The notes beneath the pieces were generated by a model that saw only the letters and a program-made list of their open reading frames with translations, did no database searches and had not been told where the DNA came from. A DNA stretch of 15,922 nucleotides from Candidatus Atribacteria bacterium 1244-E10-H5-B2 (GTDB taxonomy: Bacteria; Atribacterota; JS1; SB-45; 34-128): NCBI GenBank assembly GCA_003575245.1, contig NMQN01000696.1, positions 1 to 15,922 on the forward strand, in the 5' to 3' direction. Shown here one piece after another: positions 6,698 through 14,508 of this stretch. A program made the position numbers and the translations under genes. Positions within the stretch are counted from its first letter, which is position 1; every line of letters starts with the position of its first letter.

Positions 6698-7472
6698 AAA
6701 GATGCAGAAGGATAAAGATATTGTTGTATTACGTGTAGAAGATATACATAAAAGATATGGAATAGAAGAAATATTAAAGGGGATTTCTTTTGAAATTAAA
6801 AAAGGAGAGACTAAAGTTATTATCGGTCCCTCGGGAAGCGGGAAAAGCACCCTGCTTCGCTGTATTAATCAATTGACTATTCCGGATAAGGGTAAAATCT
6901 GGTTAGAAAACGAAGAAGTAACTCATTCCAGGAAAGATATTAATCAATTTCGCCAGAAAATGGGGATGGTTTTTCAGGATTTTAACTTATTTGACCATTT
7001 AACTGCTTTAAAAAATGTGGAGATAGGTTTGTTTAAAGTAAAAAAGATGGATAAGAAGGAAGCTAAAGAAGAAGCAATGAAAGAATTAAAACAGGTTGGC
7101 TTGGAAAAACAGGCTAATTTATACCCTGCACAGCTTTCCGGAGGACAAAAACAAAGAGTATCTATAGCCCGAGCTTTAGCTATGGATCCCAAGGTGATGC
7201 TTTTTGATGAACCTACTTCTGCCCTTGACCCGGAACTAATCGGGGAAGTATTAGAAGTAATAAAAAAATTAGCTATTAGCGGGATGACCATGGTAGTGGT
7301 TACTCATGAAATGGGTTTTGCTCGTTCAGTAGCAAATGAGATTATATTTATAGAGGGCGGAAAGATTATGGATCAAGGTTCTCCTTATAAAATATTTACT
7401 AATCCGGACCATGAGCGAACCAGACAATTTCTTTGTAAAATAACTGAACTTTACGGAAAGTCGGAAGAATAA
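6687..7472 (+). CDS. Polar amino-acid ABC transporter ATP-binding protein
   Basis: This 261-residue ATPase drives import through the flanking permeases. All nucleotide-binding motifs are intact: Walker A GPSGSGKST (47-55), Q-loop VFQDFNLF (Gln97), signature LSGGQKQR (150-157), Walker B VMLFDEPTSALDP with Glu175, and the switch histidine in VVTHEMG (His207). Similarity is to the GlnQ/HisP group. The start is uncertain. I prefer GTG 6687, which overlaps the permease stop by 11 nt and has GGAGAGAGG upstream. ATG 6672 (five residues longer, no SD) and ATG 6702 (five residues shorter) are alternatives. Close packing with permease 1 and a 2-nt gap to permease 2 indicate one transcript. Confidence 0.93.
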   Translation: MKFKKMQKDKDIVVLRVEDIHKRYGIEEILKGISFEIKKGETKVIIGPSGSGKSTLLRCINQLTIPDKGKIWLENEEVTHSRKDINQFRQKMGMVFQDFNLFDHLTALKNVEIGLFKVKKMDKKEAKEEAMKELKQVGLEKQANLYPAQLSGGQKQRVSIARALAMDPKVMLFDEPTSALDPELIGEVLEVIKKLAISGMTMVVVTHEMGFARSVANEIIFIEGGKIMDQGSPYKIFTNPDHERTRQFLCKITELYGKSEE

Positions 7473-7474
7473 AG

Positions 7475-8137
7475 ATGGAAAACATTACTTTTATTCGAGA
7501 GATACTTTTGCCCCCTGTATTAGAAGGAACATTGGTTACTCTTAAATTAATAGCTTCATCCATTCCACCTGGTCTGATTTTGGGGATTTTGATAGCTGTG
7601 GGGCGGGTATACGGGAATAAGTTTATTTCCTCTTTTTGTGCTGTCTACACATTATTTTTTCGTGGCACACCTTTATTAATACAACTTTTTATTCTTTATT
7701 TTGGATTTCCCTCTATAGGTATTTTCTTTTCTCCTTTTGCTGCAGCTGTAATAGGATTTATCCTTTGCAGCGGAGCATATCATTCAGAGTATATAAGAGG
7801 AGCAATCCAATCAATAAAAACCGGTCAGATGATGGCCGCTGAAGCTCTGGGTATGACCAGGTCTAAAGCTATTTTATATATTATTCTCCCTCAGGCCTTA
7901 AGAAGGGCTATCCCAGGCTGTTCCAATGAAATTATTTATTTAATAAAATATTCTTCACTTGCTTTTATGGTTACTTGTGTAGAATTAACCGGGGCGGGGA
8001 AAATAATTGCTTCTCGTTATTTTGAATTTACCTTAGTTTTTGCAGTAGTGGGAGCAATTTACCTATTAATAGTTTCTGTAGTTACTAAAGTGCTTAATAT
8101 GTTGGAAAAAAAGTTAGAAATTCCCGGATTGGGATAA
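7475..8137 (+). CDS. Polar amino-acid ABC transporter permease 2
   Basis: This 220-residue membrane protein is related to permease 1: the two share VYGNK(Y/F), FFRG(L/T)P, LFxLYFG and the LYIILPQALR core of the EAA loop (AAEALGMTRSKAILYIILPQ, residues 121-140). It most likely forms the channel as a heterodimer with permease 1. It starts 2 nt after the ATPase stop, with GGAAG in the ATPase C-terminal codons as SD. The 89-nt gap to the next gene holds only a weak possible promoter (TTGAAG 8151, TATTTA 8174) and a 5-bp hairpin (AGAGC 8190-8194 with GCTCT 8200-8204), so this gene probably ends the transporter unit, though read-through is possible. Confidence 0.92.
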   Translation: MENITFIREILLPPVLEGTLVTLKLIASSIPPGLILGILIAVGRVYGNKFISSFCAVYTLFFRGTPLLIQLFILYFGFPSIGIFFSPFAAAVIGFILCSGAYHSEYIRGAIQSIKTGQMMAAEALGMTRSKAILYIILPQALRRAIPGCSNEIIYLIKYSSLAFMVTCVELTGAGKIIASRYFEFTLVFAVVGAIYLLIVSVVTKVLNMLEKKLEIPGLG

Positions 8138-8226
8138 AAAGAAAAAAAAGTTGAAGTTTAATTTCATTCAAATTATTTATATTTTTAAAAGAGCGATAAG
8201 CTCTCAGATATATAGGAGGAATAAAT

Positions 8227-10110
8227 TTGAAAAAACTATTGACTGGAAATGAGGCGATTGCCGAGGGGATAATTGAGTCTGGGGTAGAAGTTGTCACCGG
8301 ATATCCGGGTACTCCTTCTACAGAAGTAATCCTGACTTTACTGCCTCGAAAAAAGGAATTAGGGATTCACATAGAGTGGAGTACGAACGAAAAGGTTGCT
8401 TTTGAAATTGCTTCCAGTGCCGCCTGGGCCGGGAAAAGAGCCCTGGTCACCATGAAGATGTCGGGAGTGAATGTAGCTGCCGATTCTTTGGCTTCCGTCG
8501 CTTACAGTGGATGCACCGGGGGGTTAGTTGTATTTGTGGCTGATGACCCGGGAGTAAGTGCCGGTATGCCCGAAGAGGATTCCCGCTATTATGCTAAATC
8601 GATGGTAGTCCCCATGCTTGACCTTGCTTCCCAGCAGGAGTGTTTAGATTATGTAAAACTTGCCTTTGAAATTTCAGAGAAGATTGGCGGTCCCGTTTTC
8701 TTAAGATCAACTACCGATATCTCCCATGTTGCTTCTGATGTGGAAATAGGTAAAAAATTGAAATTAGAAAAAAGAGAAGCACATTTCGAACGGGATATTG
8801 CTAAATATACCAAGGCAGGTGCTGCCTGGTGTATGGCTCAACATCAAGATGCTCTTGGCAGATTGGCCAAAGCTTCTAAAATTAGCGATTCTTATATTAC
8901 TGAATCTGGGATAAAAGTGAATGAAACCCATTTTAAGGATGGCAGTAAACAGGGAGTAATTTATGCCGGAGCGGTGGAAGGAAATTTTAAAGAGGCCTTA
9001 AAAAAATATAATTTAAAACTATCCTGGTTAAAGATAGGCATGGTCCACCCCTTGCCCGAAGAGAGGATAAAAGAGTTTTTAGAAAAAGTAGATAGGGTGC
9101 TTGTCTTAGAAGAATTAGACCCTCTTATAGAAGCAGAAGTGATGAGGATTGCCTATCCCTTAAACAAGAAAGTTGAAATTTTAGGAAAATTTGATAAAAC
9201 CCTTTCTCTAATCGGAAATTATTCCTTTAAGAAGATAAAAAATTCTTTAGAAGTTCTTTTAAAAACAAAACTTGAATCCGGGCAGGATCCTAAAATTTTA
9301 GAGAGAGCTAAAGAATTAGAAGTAAAACGTCCCACTTCTTTTTGTATAGGTTGCCCTCACCGAGGAACTTATTTTGCCCTGAATAAAGCTATTAAAAATT
9401 TAAAGTACAAAAAAGAAGAGATTATTATTACCGGGGATATAGGATGTACTATTTTAGGTATGAACAAACCCTTTGAATCTTGTTGGACTGAGGTAGCTAT
9501 GGGGGCAAGTATAGGATTAGCTCAGGGATTCAAATGGGCGGAGATTAAAAAACCAGTGATAGCTACCATAGGAGATTCTACTTTTTTCCATGCAGGCATT
9601 CCTCCCCTTATTAATGCAGTCTACCATAAAGTCCCCTTAACGGTAATTATTTTAGATAATGGATGGACTGCCATGACCGGTTTTGAAGAGAACCCCGGGA
9701 CTATTAATTTAGACGGGAGCAGTACTAAAAGAATAGATATTGTTGAAATTTGTCAGGGTTGCGGCATAGAGGATATTCAGATAATTGACCCCTATCAGAG
9801 TGAAAAAGCAACAGACGCAATAATGAAGGCAATAGAATATCCGGGGGTTTCGGTAGTAGTTTCCCGTCGGGAGTGTGCTCTTCAAGCTAAAAGAAGAAAG
9901 GTTAAATTCCCCCAGCGCAAAGTAAATATTGACAAATGTACCGGTTGCAGGATATGTTTAAGTTATTTAGCTTGTCCGGCGATGGTATTTCATCCTAAAG
10001 ATGCCAACAGTAAAGCTTATATAGAAATTACTTCAGCCTGTTTTGGCTGCGGATTATGTGAATTTACTTGTCCAGTGGGGGCGATAGAGGTGATAAAAGA
10101 TGGAAAGTAA
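8227..10110 (+). CDS. iorA: Indolepyruvate:ferredoxin oxidoreductase alpha subunit-like protein
   Basis: This 627-residue enzyme would oxidatively decarboxylate a 2-oxo acid to acyl-CoA and reduce ferredoxin, using thiamine diphosphate. The N-terminal domain has VVTGYPGTPSTEV (22-34) and EWSTNEKVAFEIA (50-62). The C-terminal TPP domain begins at FCIGCPHRGTYF (372-383) and includes GDIGCT and GDSTFFHAGIPPLINAVYHK, with Asn478 in ILDNGWTAMTG. Two [4Fe-4S] sites follow: Cys571, 574, 577 and 583, and Cys605, 608, 611 and 615. It starts at TTG with AGGAGGA (8214-8220) 6 nt upstream. Several active-site-proximal stretches differ from classical IorA: KMSGVNVAADS where I expect KHVGLNVAADP, and GFEENPG where I expect GHQPHPG. 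The substrate may therefore not be indolepyruvate. It overlaps iorB by 11 nt. Confidence 0.92.
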   Translation: MKKLLTGNEAIAEGIIESGVEVVTGYPGTPSTEVILTLLPRKKELGIHIEWSTNEKVAFEIASSAAWAGKRALVTMKMSGVNVAADSLASVAYSGCTGGLVVFVADDPGVSAGMPEEDSRYYAKSMVVPMLDLASQQECLDYVKLAFEISEKIGGPVFLRSTTDISHVASDVEIGKKLKLEKREAHFERDIAKYTKAGAAWCMAQHQDALGRLAKASKISDSYITESGIKVNETHFKDGSKQGVIYAGAVEGNFKEALKKYNLKLSWLKIGMVHPLPEERIKEFLEKVDRVLVLEELDPLIEAEVMRIAYPLNKKVEILGKFDKTLSLIGNYSFKKIKNSLEVLLKTKLESGQDPKILERAKELEVKRPTSFCIGCPHRGTYFALNKAIKNLKYKKEEIIITGDIGCTILGMNKPFESCWTEVAMGASIGLAQGFKWAEIKKPVIATIGDSTFFHAGIPPLINAVYHKVPLTVIILDNGWTAMTGFEENPGTINLDGSSTKRIDIVEICQGCGIEDIQIIDPYQSEKATDAIMKAIEYPGVSVVVSRRECALQAKRRKVKFPQRKVNIDKCTGCRICLSYLACPAMVFHPKDANSKAYIEITSACFGCGLCEFTCPVGAIEVIKDGK

Positions 10111-10687
10111 TTTTTATTTAATCGGAGTAGGTGGACAGGGAGTAATAAGATTGGGGCAAATTATTGCTGATTATGGATTAAAAAAAGGCGAGAAAGTTAG
10201 ATTTTTTAAAGAAGTAGGCATGGCTCAGAGAGGCGGTCCGGTTCATTGTGAGATTAGGATAGGCAACATATTTGATTCAAGGATTCCTCCTCTCTCTTCT
10301 GATATAATAGTAGTAATGGAATTATCCGAAGGATTGAAAAGTTTAGAATTTGTCAAACCGGGAGGAACAGTTATTTTAAATAGAAAAAGGATATACCCTA
10401 TTGATTTGATGGCCCATCCCGAAAAATATCCTCAGGATGAGGAGATAAGCAGATTATTTAAAAAGGCAAAAGCAAAAATAATCTGGATAGATGCCGGTAA
10501 AATTGCCTCAGAAGCAGGGCTCCTTATTGCAGAAAATATTGTCTTACTGGGTGCTCTCTCTTTTATCTCTTCATTTGATAAAGAATCTGTTATTAATATG
10601 TTAAGGAAACATATCCCTCGCGAATTAGATAAGAATATTGCTGCTTTTCGCGCAGGTTACGAAACAGCAGAAGGAATGGTTGAATGA
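10100..10687 (+). CDS. iorB: Indolepyruvate:ferredoxin oxidoreductase beta subunit-like protein (POR gamma domain)
   Basis: This 195-residue protein is the expected small subunit of the IorAB complex. It begins with FYLIGVGGQGVIRLGQIIAD, then KEVGMAQRGGPVHCEIRIG, the usual POR-gamma glycine-rich elements, and matches the usual IorB length of about 190-200 residues. Its ATG lies inside iorA (11-nt overlap) with AGAGGTGA about 6 nt upstream, and its TGA overlaps the ATG of the next gene (ATGA at 10684-10687). The three genes should therefore be made in balanced amounts. It has no Fe-S motif of its own; all clusters are in IorA, as in known IOR enzymes. Confidence 0.92.
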   Translation: MESNFYLIGVGGQGVIRLGQIIADYGLKKGEKVRFFKEVGMAQRGGPVHCEIRIGNIFDSRIPPLSSDIIVVMELSEGLKSLEFVKPGGTVILNRKRIYPIDLMAHPEKYPQDEEISRLFKKAKAKIIWIDAGKIASEAGLLIAENIVLLGALSFISSFDKESVINMLRKHIPRELDKNIAAFRAGYETAEGMVE

Positions 10688-12042
10688 AAAGTATGGAAAA
10701 TTTTTTTAACCCTCATTCAGTAGCTATCTTTGCTTCAATGAAAGAAGGAAAGACCGGATATGGAATAGTGAAAAATATGGTGGACGGAGGATTTAAGGGA
10801 AAAATATATCCGGTGAGTCAGAGTGGCGGCCAGATATTCGGAGTAAATATCAATAAAGATTTTAAGAATTTAGAAATTGATTTAGCAATTATTGCTATAC
10901 CCGGTCAGTTTATCCCTTTGCTTTTAGAAGATTTAGGAAGTAGGGGAGTTAAGTTAGCAGTTATAATCTCTGCTGGTTTTTCTGAAGTAGGCAATATTAA
11001 GGAAGAAAAAGAAATAAAAAATATAGCAGAAAAGCATCGGATGAGGATTATTGGTCCTAACTGTGCGGGAATTATGAATACAGAATGTAATCTTTTTGCC
11101 AGTATAGAAGTTCGTGCCCTTTCTGGTGAAACTGCTTTTATTACCCAAAGCGGTGCTCTGGGAGGAGCAGTTTTAATGATGGCGGAAGAATTAGGTTTTG
11201 GTTTTTCTAAATTTGTAAGTTACGGGAATAGATGTAATGTAGACGAAGTAGATTTAATTAAATACCTGGAAGATGATCCCCAGACTAAAGTTATTGCTCT
11301 CTACATTGAAGGGTTAGAGGAAGGAAGAAGATTTTTAGCCCAAGCAAAAAAAACTGTTCTTAAAAAACCTATTATTGCTATCAAGGCGGGTAAGAGCAAA
11401 GCTGGGATGAGGGCAACTTCCTCTCATACCGGCTCTCTGGCGGGAGAGGATAAAATATATGATGCCGCTTTTAAACAGGTCGGCATTTTACGGGTAGAAG
11501 GTGTAGAGGAGATGTTTGATTTATGCCGGGGCCTGATTCATTACCCGAAAATCAAGGGAAATAAGATTGGAGTGATTACCAATTCAGGGGGGCCTGCAGT
11601 ATTAGCTACAGATAAATTAGAGGAATTGGGATTAGAAGTCCCTGAACCATCTGAAAATTTAAAGAATAAACTAAAAGAAATTCTCCCTCCGCATGTCTCC
11701 TTAGGAAATCCTTTCGACCTTTTAGCTTATGGGGGAGCAGAGACATTTGCTTCAACATGTGAGACCATAGCCTCTGAATATGTTGCCATAATTGCCATAT
11801 TTGTTCCGACTGTTTCCATGGATTCTACAGAGATTGCCGCCGCTTTAGGCAAGATAAAAGAGGAGATAAAAATACCTGTATTTGCAAATTTTATGGCTGG
11901 CAGATTAGTAAAGGAAGCGATTGGAGAATTAAAAAAATATGGAATTCCCAACTATGAAACCGGAGAAAGATGCGCTAAAGTAATTCAAAAAATATATTTA
12001 CATACTTTGAAAAATTTAAAAGATTTTAAAACAATAAATTAA
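10684..12042 (+). CDS. acdA: ADP-forming acyl-CoA synthetase, alpha subunit
   Basis: This 452-residue protein has a CoA-binding Rossmann domain (about 1-130), then a succinyl-CoA-ligase-like part with RIIGPNCAGIMN (121-132) and FITQSGALGGAV (152-163), the phosphohistidine site ATSSHTGSLAG with His248, and a second ligase-CoA domain starting near KIGVITNSGGPAVLATD. The enzyme class converts acyl-CoA, ADP and phosphate to acid, CoA and ATP; it conserves energy in Pyrococcus-type amino-acid fermentation, where it acts after IorAB. The nucleotide-binding ATP-grasp beta subunit, often fused or adjacent, is absent here and must be elsewhere if the enzyme is active. The first CoA loop reads SVAIFASMKEGKTG, one residue shorter than the common SVAVIGASxxPGKxG and without its glycine. 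The start overlaps iorB by ATGA; ATG 10693 is an alternative. Confidence 0.88.
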   Translation: MKSMENFFNPHSVAIFASMKEGKTGYGIVKNMVDGGFKGKIYPVSQSGGQIFGVNINKDFKNLEIDLAIIAIPGQFIPLLLEDLGSRGVKLAVIISAGFSEVGNIKEEKEIKNIAEKHRMRIIGPNCAGIMNTECNLFASIEVRALSGETAFITQSGALGGAVLMMAEELGFGFSKFVSYGNRCNVDEVDLIKYLEDDPQTKVIALYIEGLEEGRRFLAQAKKTVLKKPIIAIKAGKSKAGMRATSSHTGSLAGEDKIYDAAFKQVGILRVEGVEEMFDLCRGLIHYPKIKGNKIGVITNSGGPAVLATDKLEELGLEVPEPSENLKNKLKEILPPHVSLGNPFDLLAYGGAETFASTCETIASEYVAIIAIFVPTVSMDSTEIAAALGKIKEEIKIPVFANFMAGRLVKEAIGELKKYGIPNYETGERCAKVIQKIYLHTLKNLKDFKTIN

Positions 12043-12055
12043 CTCATAAAGATTT

Positions 12056-12084
12056 TTGATTAATAGATCCATTTCAACTATAAT
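12056..12084 (+). promoter_or_regulatory. Sigma-70-type promoter for the Liv-type importer
   Basis: TTGATT (12056-12061) and a perfect TATAAT (12079-12084) are separated by exactly 17 nt. Transcription would start near 12091, giving a 5' leader of about 90 nt before the binding-protein ATG. It lies just after the acdA stop, so the Liv operon can be expressed separately from iorAB-acdA. Confidence 0.7.
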
Positions 12085-12109
12085 AAAACTAGAAAATCTT
12101 ACTAAAAGA

Positions 12110-12147
12110 GGGGGTGATACATGATTTAAATTAGCAATTTAGTATCA
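12110..12147 (+). promoter_or_regulatory. Leader with SD, two-codon ORF (ATG ATT TAA) and hairpin
   Basis: GGGGGTGAT (12110-12118) is an SD-like sequence 6 nt (counted from the G-run) before ATG ATT TAA (12121-12129). TGATAC (12115-12120) can pair with GTATCA (12142-12147), and TAAATT (12127-12132) with AATTTA (12136-12141), enclosing the mini-ORF start as a bulge. The true start of the binding-protein gene, with its own AGGAGGT, is at 12182. This could be a regulatory start-stop, a relic of a gene start, or chance. Confidence 0.35.
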
Positions 12148-12181
12148 AATAATATTTAAAAAAAGAGGAGGTAAGAAAAAA

Positions 12182-13450
12182 ATGTTGTACAGACGTTTTA
12201 GTTTATGTTTTGTTGTGAATATTTTAATCATTATTTTGGTAAGTTTAATATTTAGTTTTACGGTTTTAGCGGAAAAGTTACCTGAAAAGATCGTAATTGG
12301 CTGCCTTGAACCCCTTACTGGTGCACATGCAGTTTTCGGTACTGAAGCAAAAATTGGTATGGAGTTTGCTATTCAGCATATCAATGAAGCCGGTGGAATC
12401 CAATCATTAGGCGGAATTCTTCTGGAATTAGTGGTCGAAGATGTAGGTGAAAATGCGATGAGCGCTCGTCTGGCTGCTGAGAGTCTGATAAGTAAACACC
12501 ATCCGGTAGCTATTTTAGGTCTATACATTAGTCGATTAACTACAGCAGCATCGGAGATTACTGAAAGGGAAAAAGTAATTTTGGTAGCCGATGCTTTGGT
12601 AGATAATGTAACAGAGATGGGGCGTCGGTATCTATTTAGACCTGCTCCTAAAGCAAGTATGCAGGGCTTTTCTGCTGTTGAATTTGTTTTAGAAGCAGCT
12701 GAAAAATCCGGGGTCTCTGTAGAAAAAATTGCTATTCTGAATGAAGATTCTTCTTTTGGAAGAAGCAATGCGATGGGTGCTGTACAAGCGGCTTTAGATA
12801 ACGGGCTTACTATTGTCTATCAAAAGGAATACCCTTATGATATTACCGATGCTTCGTCTATTGTTCATGGAATTGCTACAGCTAAAGCAGATTTTGTAAT
12901 TATCTGCCCATATTTTATGGATGGGATTATTTTTGCTAAATCCTTTAAAGAATTGGGTAAAATTCCAAAATTTATTGCTGGTATGGGTGCATGTGGATTT
13001 ACAGATCCCGAATCTATAGAAGCATTGGGTGAAGCATCCGAATATTATAGCAATACTTATAGTTACAATCCAGCCAAGGATACACCGCAAAACCGTAAAT
13101 TCGTTGAAGAGTATACTGCTAAAGTTGGACACATACCTACTGAAGCTGCTGGGATGAATTATTATGCAATGTGGATCTTAAAAGAGGCTATTGAGCTTTC
13201 CGGTAAACTTTCCCCCGAGGACCCGCTTAATTCAGACAATTTGCGAAAAGCATTTTTAGAACTTGACTTAACTTCCGGTCCTGCAGTGGAGACTTTCCCG
13301 GTAAATCATATTACTTTCGACGGAAAGGGAGATAATCCTTATGCCAGAGCCACAATTATGCAGGTTATTAAAGGTGAACCTAAAGTTGTTTGGCCCTTTG
13401 ATGAAGCAGAAGCTGAGTTTATTTTCCCCAGATTAGATGCTACCTACTAA
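12182..13450 (+). CDS. livK: Branched-chain-type amino-acid ABC transporter substrate-binding protein (Peripla_BP_6)
   Basis: This 422-residue exported binding protein of the LivK/Leu-Ile-Val type has an N-terminal signal peptide: basic MLYRR, a long hydrophobic run and probable cleavage at SFTVLA-EK. The mature start KIVIGCLEPLTGAHAVFGTE and AIQHINEAGGIQSLGG are typical, followed by AARLAAESLI-like lobe-one features (SARLAAESLI), VLVAD-like ILVADALV, and lobe-two segments KIAILNEDSSFGRSN and GMNYYAMWILKEAIE. It is somewhat longer than classical LivK (about 370 residues), with an extended C-terminus. The SD GAGGAGGT lies about 10 nt before the ATG. The ligand of this family ranges from branched-chain amino acids to amides, urea and aromatic compounds, so the name gives class only. 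A large hairpin follows the gene. Confidence 0.92.
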   Translation: MLYRRFSLCFVVNILIIILVSLIFSFTVLAEKLPEKIVIGCLEPLTGAHAVFGTEAKIGMEFAIQHINEAGGIQSLGGILLELVVEDVGENAMSARLAAESLISKHHPVAILGLYISRLTTAASEITEREKVILVADALVDNVTEMGRRYLFRPAPKASMQGFSAVEFVLEAAEKSGVSVEKIAILNEDSSFGRSNAMGAVQAALDNGLTIVYQKEYPYDITDASSIVHGIATAKADFVIICPYFMDGIIFAKSFKELGKIPKFIAGMGACGFTDPESIEALGEASEYYSNTYSYNPAKDTPQNRKFVEEYTAKVGHIPTEAAGMNYYAMWILKEAIELSGKLSPEDPLNSDNLRKAFLELDLTSGPAVETFPVNHITFDGKGDNPYARATIMQVIKGEPKVVWPFDEAEAEFIFPRLDATY

Positions 13451-13545
13451 TTTTTTATTAGTTGCCGGGGTTCAAACTGTTTTTTTGTAGGATATAAAAG
13501 TATCAAGTTGGTATTTACTGTGAATTATAAATAAGCTTTAGAAAT

Positions 13546-13593
13546 TTTTGCCTGGCGAAGTTTAAAATATTTTAAATTTTTAGCCAGGCAAAA
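13546..13593 (+). promoter_or_regulatory. 11-bp stem-loop between livK and livH
   Basis: TTTTGCCTGGC (13546-13556) pairs perfectly with GCCAGGCAAAA (13583-13593); the loop contains the palindrome TTTAAAATATTTTAAA. No T-run follows on the + strand. It lies in the 197-nt gap after the binding-protein gene, in the same position as the hairpin at 5937-5983, and probably tunes binding-protein against permease expression. The rest of the gap holds no gene. Confidence 0.7.
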
Positions 13594-13647
13594 GTTTATA
13601 TCAGGTTGGATAGATATAAAGGCAAAGGAAGGAATTAAATATAGAAT

Positions 13648-14508
13648 ATGGAAACAATTGTCCAAAGTCTTTTTGACGGAGCATTAATGGGATGTATATA
13701 TGCCCTGATAGCTTTAGGATTGTCAATCATATTTGGGGTAATGAATGTGGTGAACTTTGCACATGGGAATTTCGTTATGCTTTCTATGTATTTTTCTTTT
13801 TGGGCCGGTTCATTATGGGGAATTGATGCAGTTCTAACCCCGCTAATTACTTTTCCTCTGTTATTTATAATTGGAATGTTGGTCTATTACGGAATAATTG
13901 ATCGCACGCTAAGCGAGCATTATACTATACAAATTGCTGTAACAGTAGGTTTAATGACTTTTTTAGGTGCCATTACTCAATTAGCATGGCAGGCGCGGCC
14001 TCGTGCGCTTCCTTATTCTTTTATTCAAGGTAATATCCAACTCGGAGCCTATACTATTGCTCTTTCACGCTTAATCTCAGCTATAATAAGTCTAATTATT
14101 ATTATAAGCATATCTTTTTTCTTAAGTAAGACTTGGCCGGGACGGACAATAAGAGCAACTTCTGATGATTCTGATGCAGCTTCTCTTATGGGAGTTGATT
14201 TTCGAAAGACTTATGCCCTCGCCTTTGCACTGGGTTCAAGTCTAACCGCCATATCAGGTGGTTTATTGATGACCTTTCAACAAGTAGATCCAACTATGGG
14301 GTTACGCTATGGGTTGCTTAGCTGGTGCATTCTTGCACTTGCTGGATTAGGTTCGATTCCTGGATTATTGATTTCCGGTGTAATTATAGGAGTAGGTGAA
14401 TCACTGGCTATGACTTTTTGGGATCCCAGAGCTAGATCTTTGGTAATATATCTTATATTTATTTTAGTTCTTTGGTTACGACCCAGAGGCCTTTTTGGGA
14501 GGAAGTAA
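13648..14508 (+). CDS. livH: Branched-chain-type amino-acid ABC transporter permease LivH
   Basis: This 286-residue membrane protein starts in the classical LivH way: FDGALMGCIYALIALGLSII, then FGVMNVVNFAHGNFVMLSMY. Further features are the loop RATSDDSDAASLMGVDFRKT, which contacts the ATPase, followed by LAFALGSSLTAISGGL, and LAGLGSIPGLLISGVIIGVGES near the C-terminus. About eight hydrophobic segments are seen. The ATG at 13648 is the earliest possible start because a TAG precedes it in frame. Its SD (AAGGAAGGA, 13625-13633) is rather far away at 14 nt, so initiation may be weak. The stop overlaps the ATG of livM by one base (TAATG). It forms the channel with LivM. Confidence 0.93.
   Translation: METIVQSLFDGALMGCIYALIALGLSIIFGVMNVVNFAHGNFVMLSMYFSFWAGSLWGIDAVLTPLITFPLLFIIGMLVYYGIIDRTLSEHYTIQIAVTVGLMTFLGAITQLAWQARPRALPYSFIQGNIQLGAYTIALSRLISAIISLIIIISISFFLSKTWPGRTIRATSDDSDAASLMGVDFRKTYALAFALGSSLTAISGGLLMTFQQVDPTMGLRYGLLSWCILALAGLGSIPGLLISGVIIGVGESLAMTFWDPRARSLVIYLIFILVLWLRPRGLFGRK

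Noticed and set aside
7636..7842. A 68-residue + strand frame inside permease 2
   Set aside because: It is an out-of-frame shadow of the permease, rich in Cys, Phe and Ser, with no SD or recognisable domain.
8151..8179. Promoter ahead of iorA (TTGAAG-N17-TATTTA)
   Set aside because: The -10 match is only 3/6 in very AT-rich DNA, so it was not listed as a separate feature.
12373..12768. A 131-residue open frame on the minus strand inside livK
   Set aside because: It is antisense to a clear binding-protein gene, shows no family motif, and arises from codon bias of the + strand gene. The other minus-strand frames (1826-2144, 2472-2663, 6974-7291, 10954-11148, 11727-11951, 12794-13132) were rejected for the same reason.
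13461..13486. CCGGGGTTCAAACT followed by seven T: possible tRNA 3' part or intrinsic terminator
   Set aside because: There is no acceptor or D-arm and no complement to CCGGG for a T-stem. As a terminator the stem (AGTTG with CAAACT, one bulge) is too weak, although a pause site cannot be excluded.
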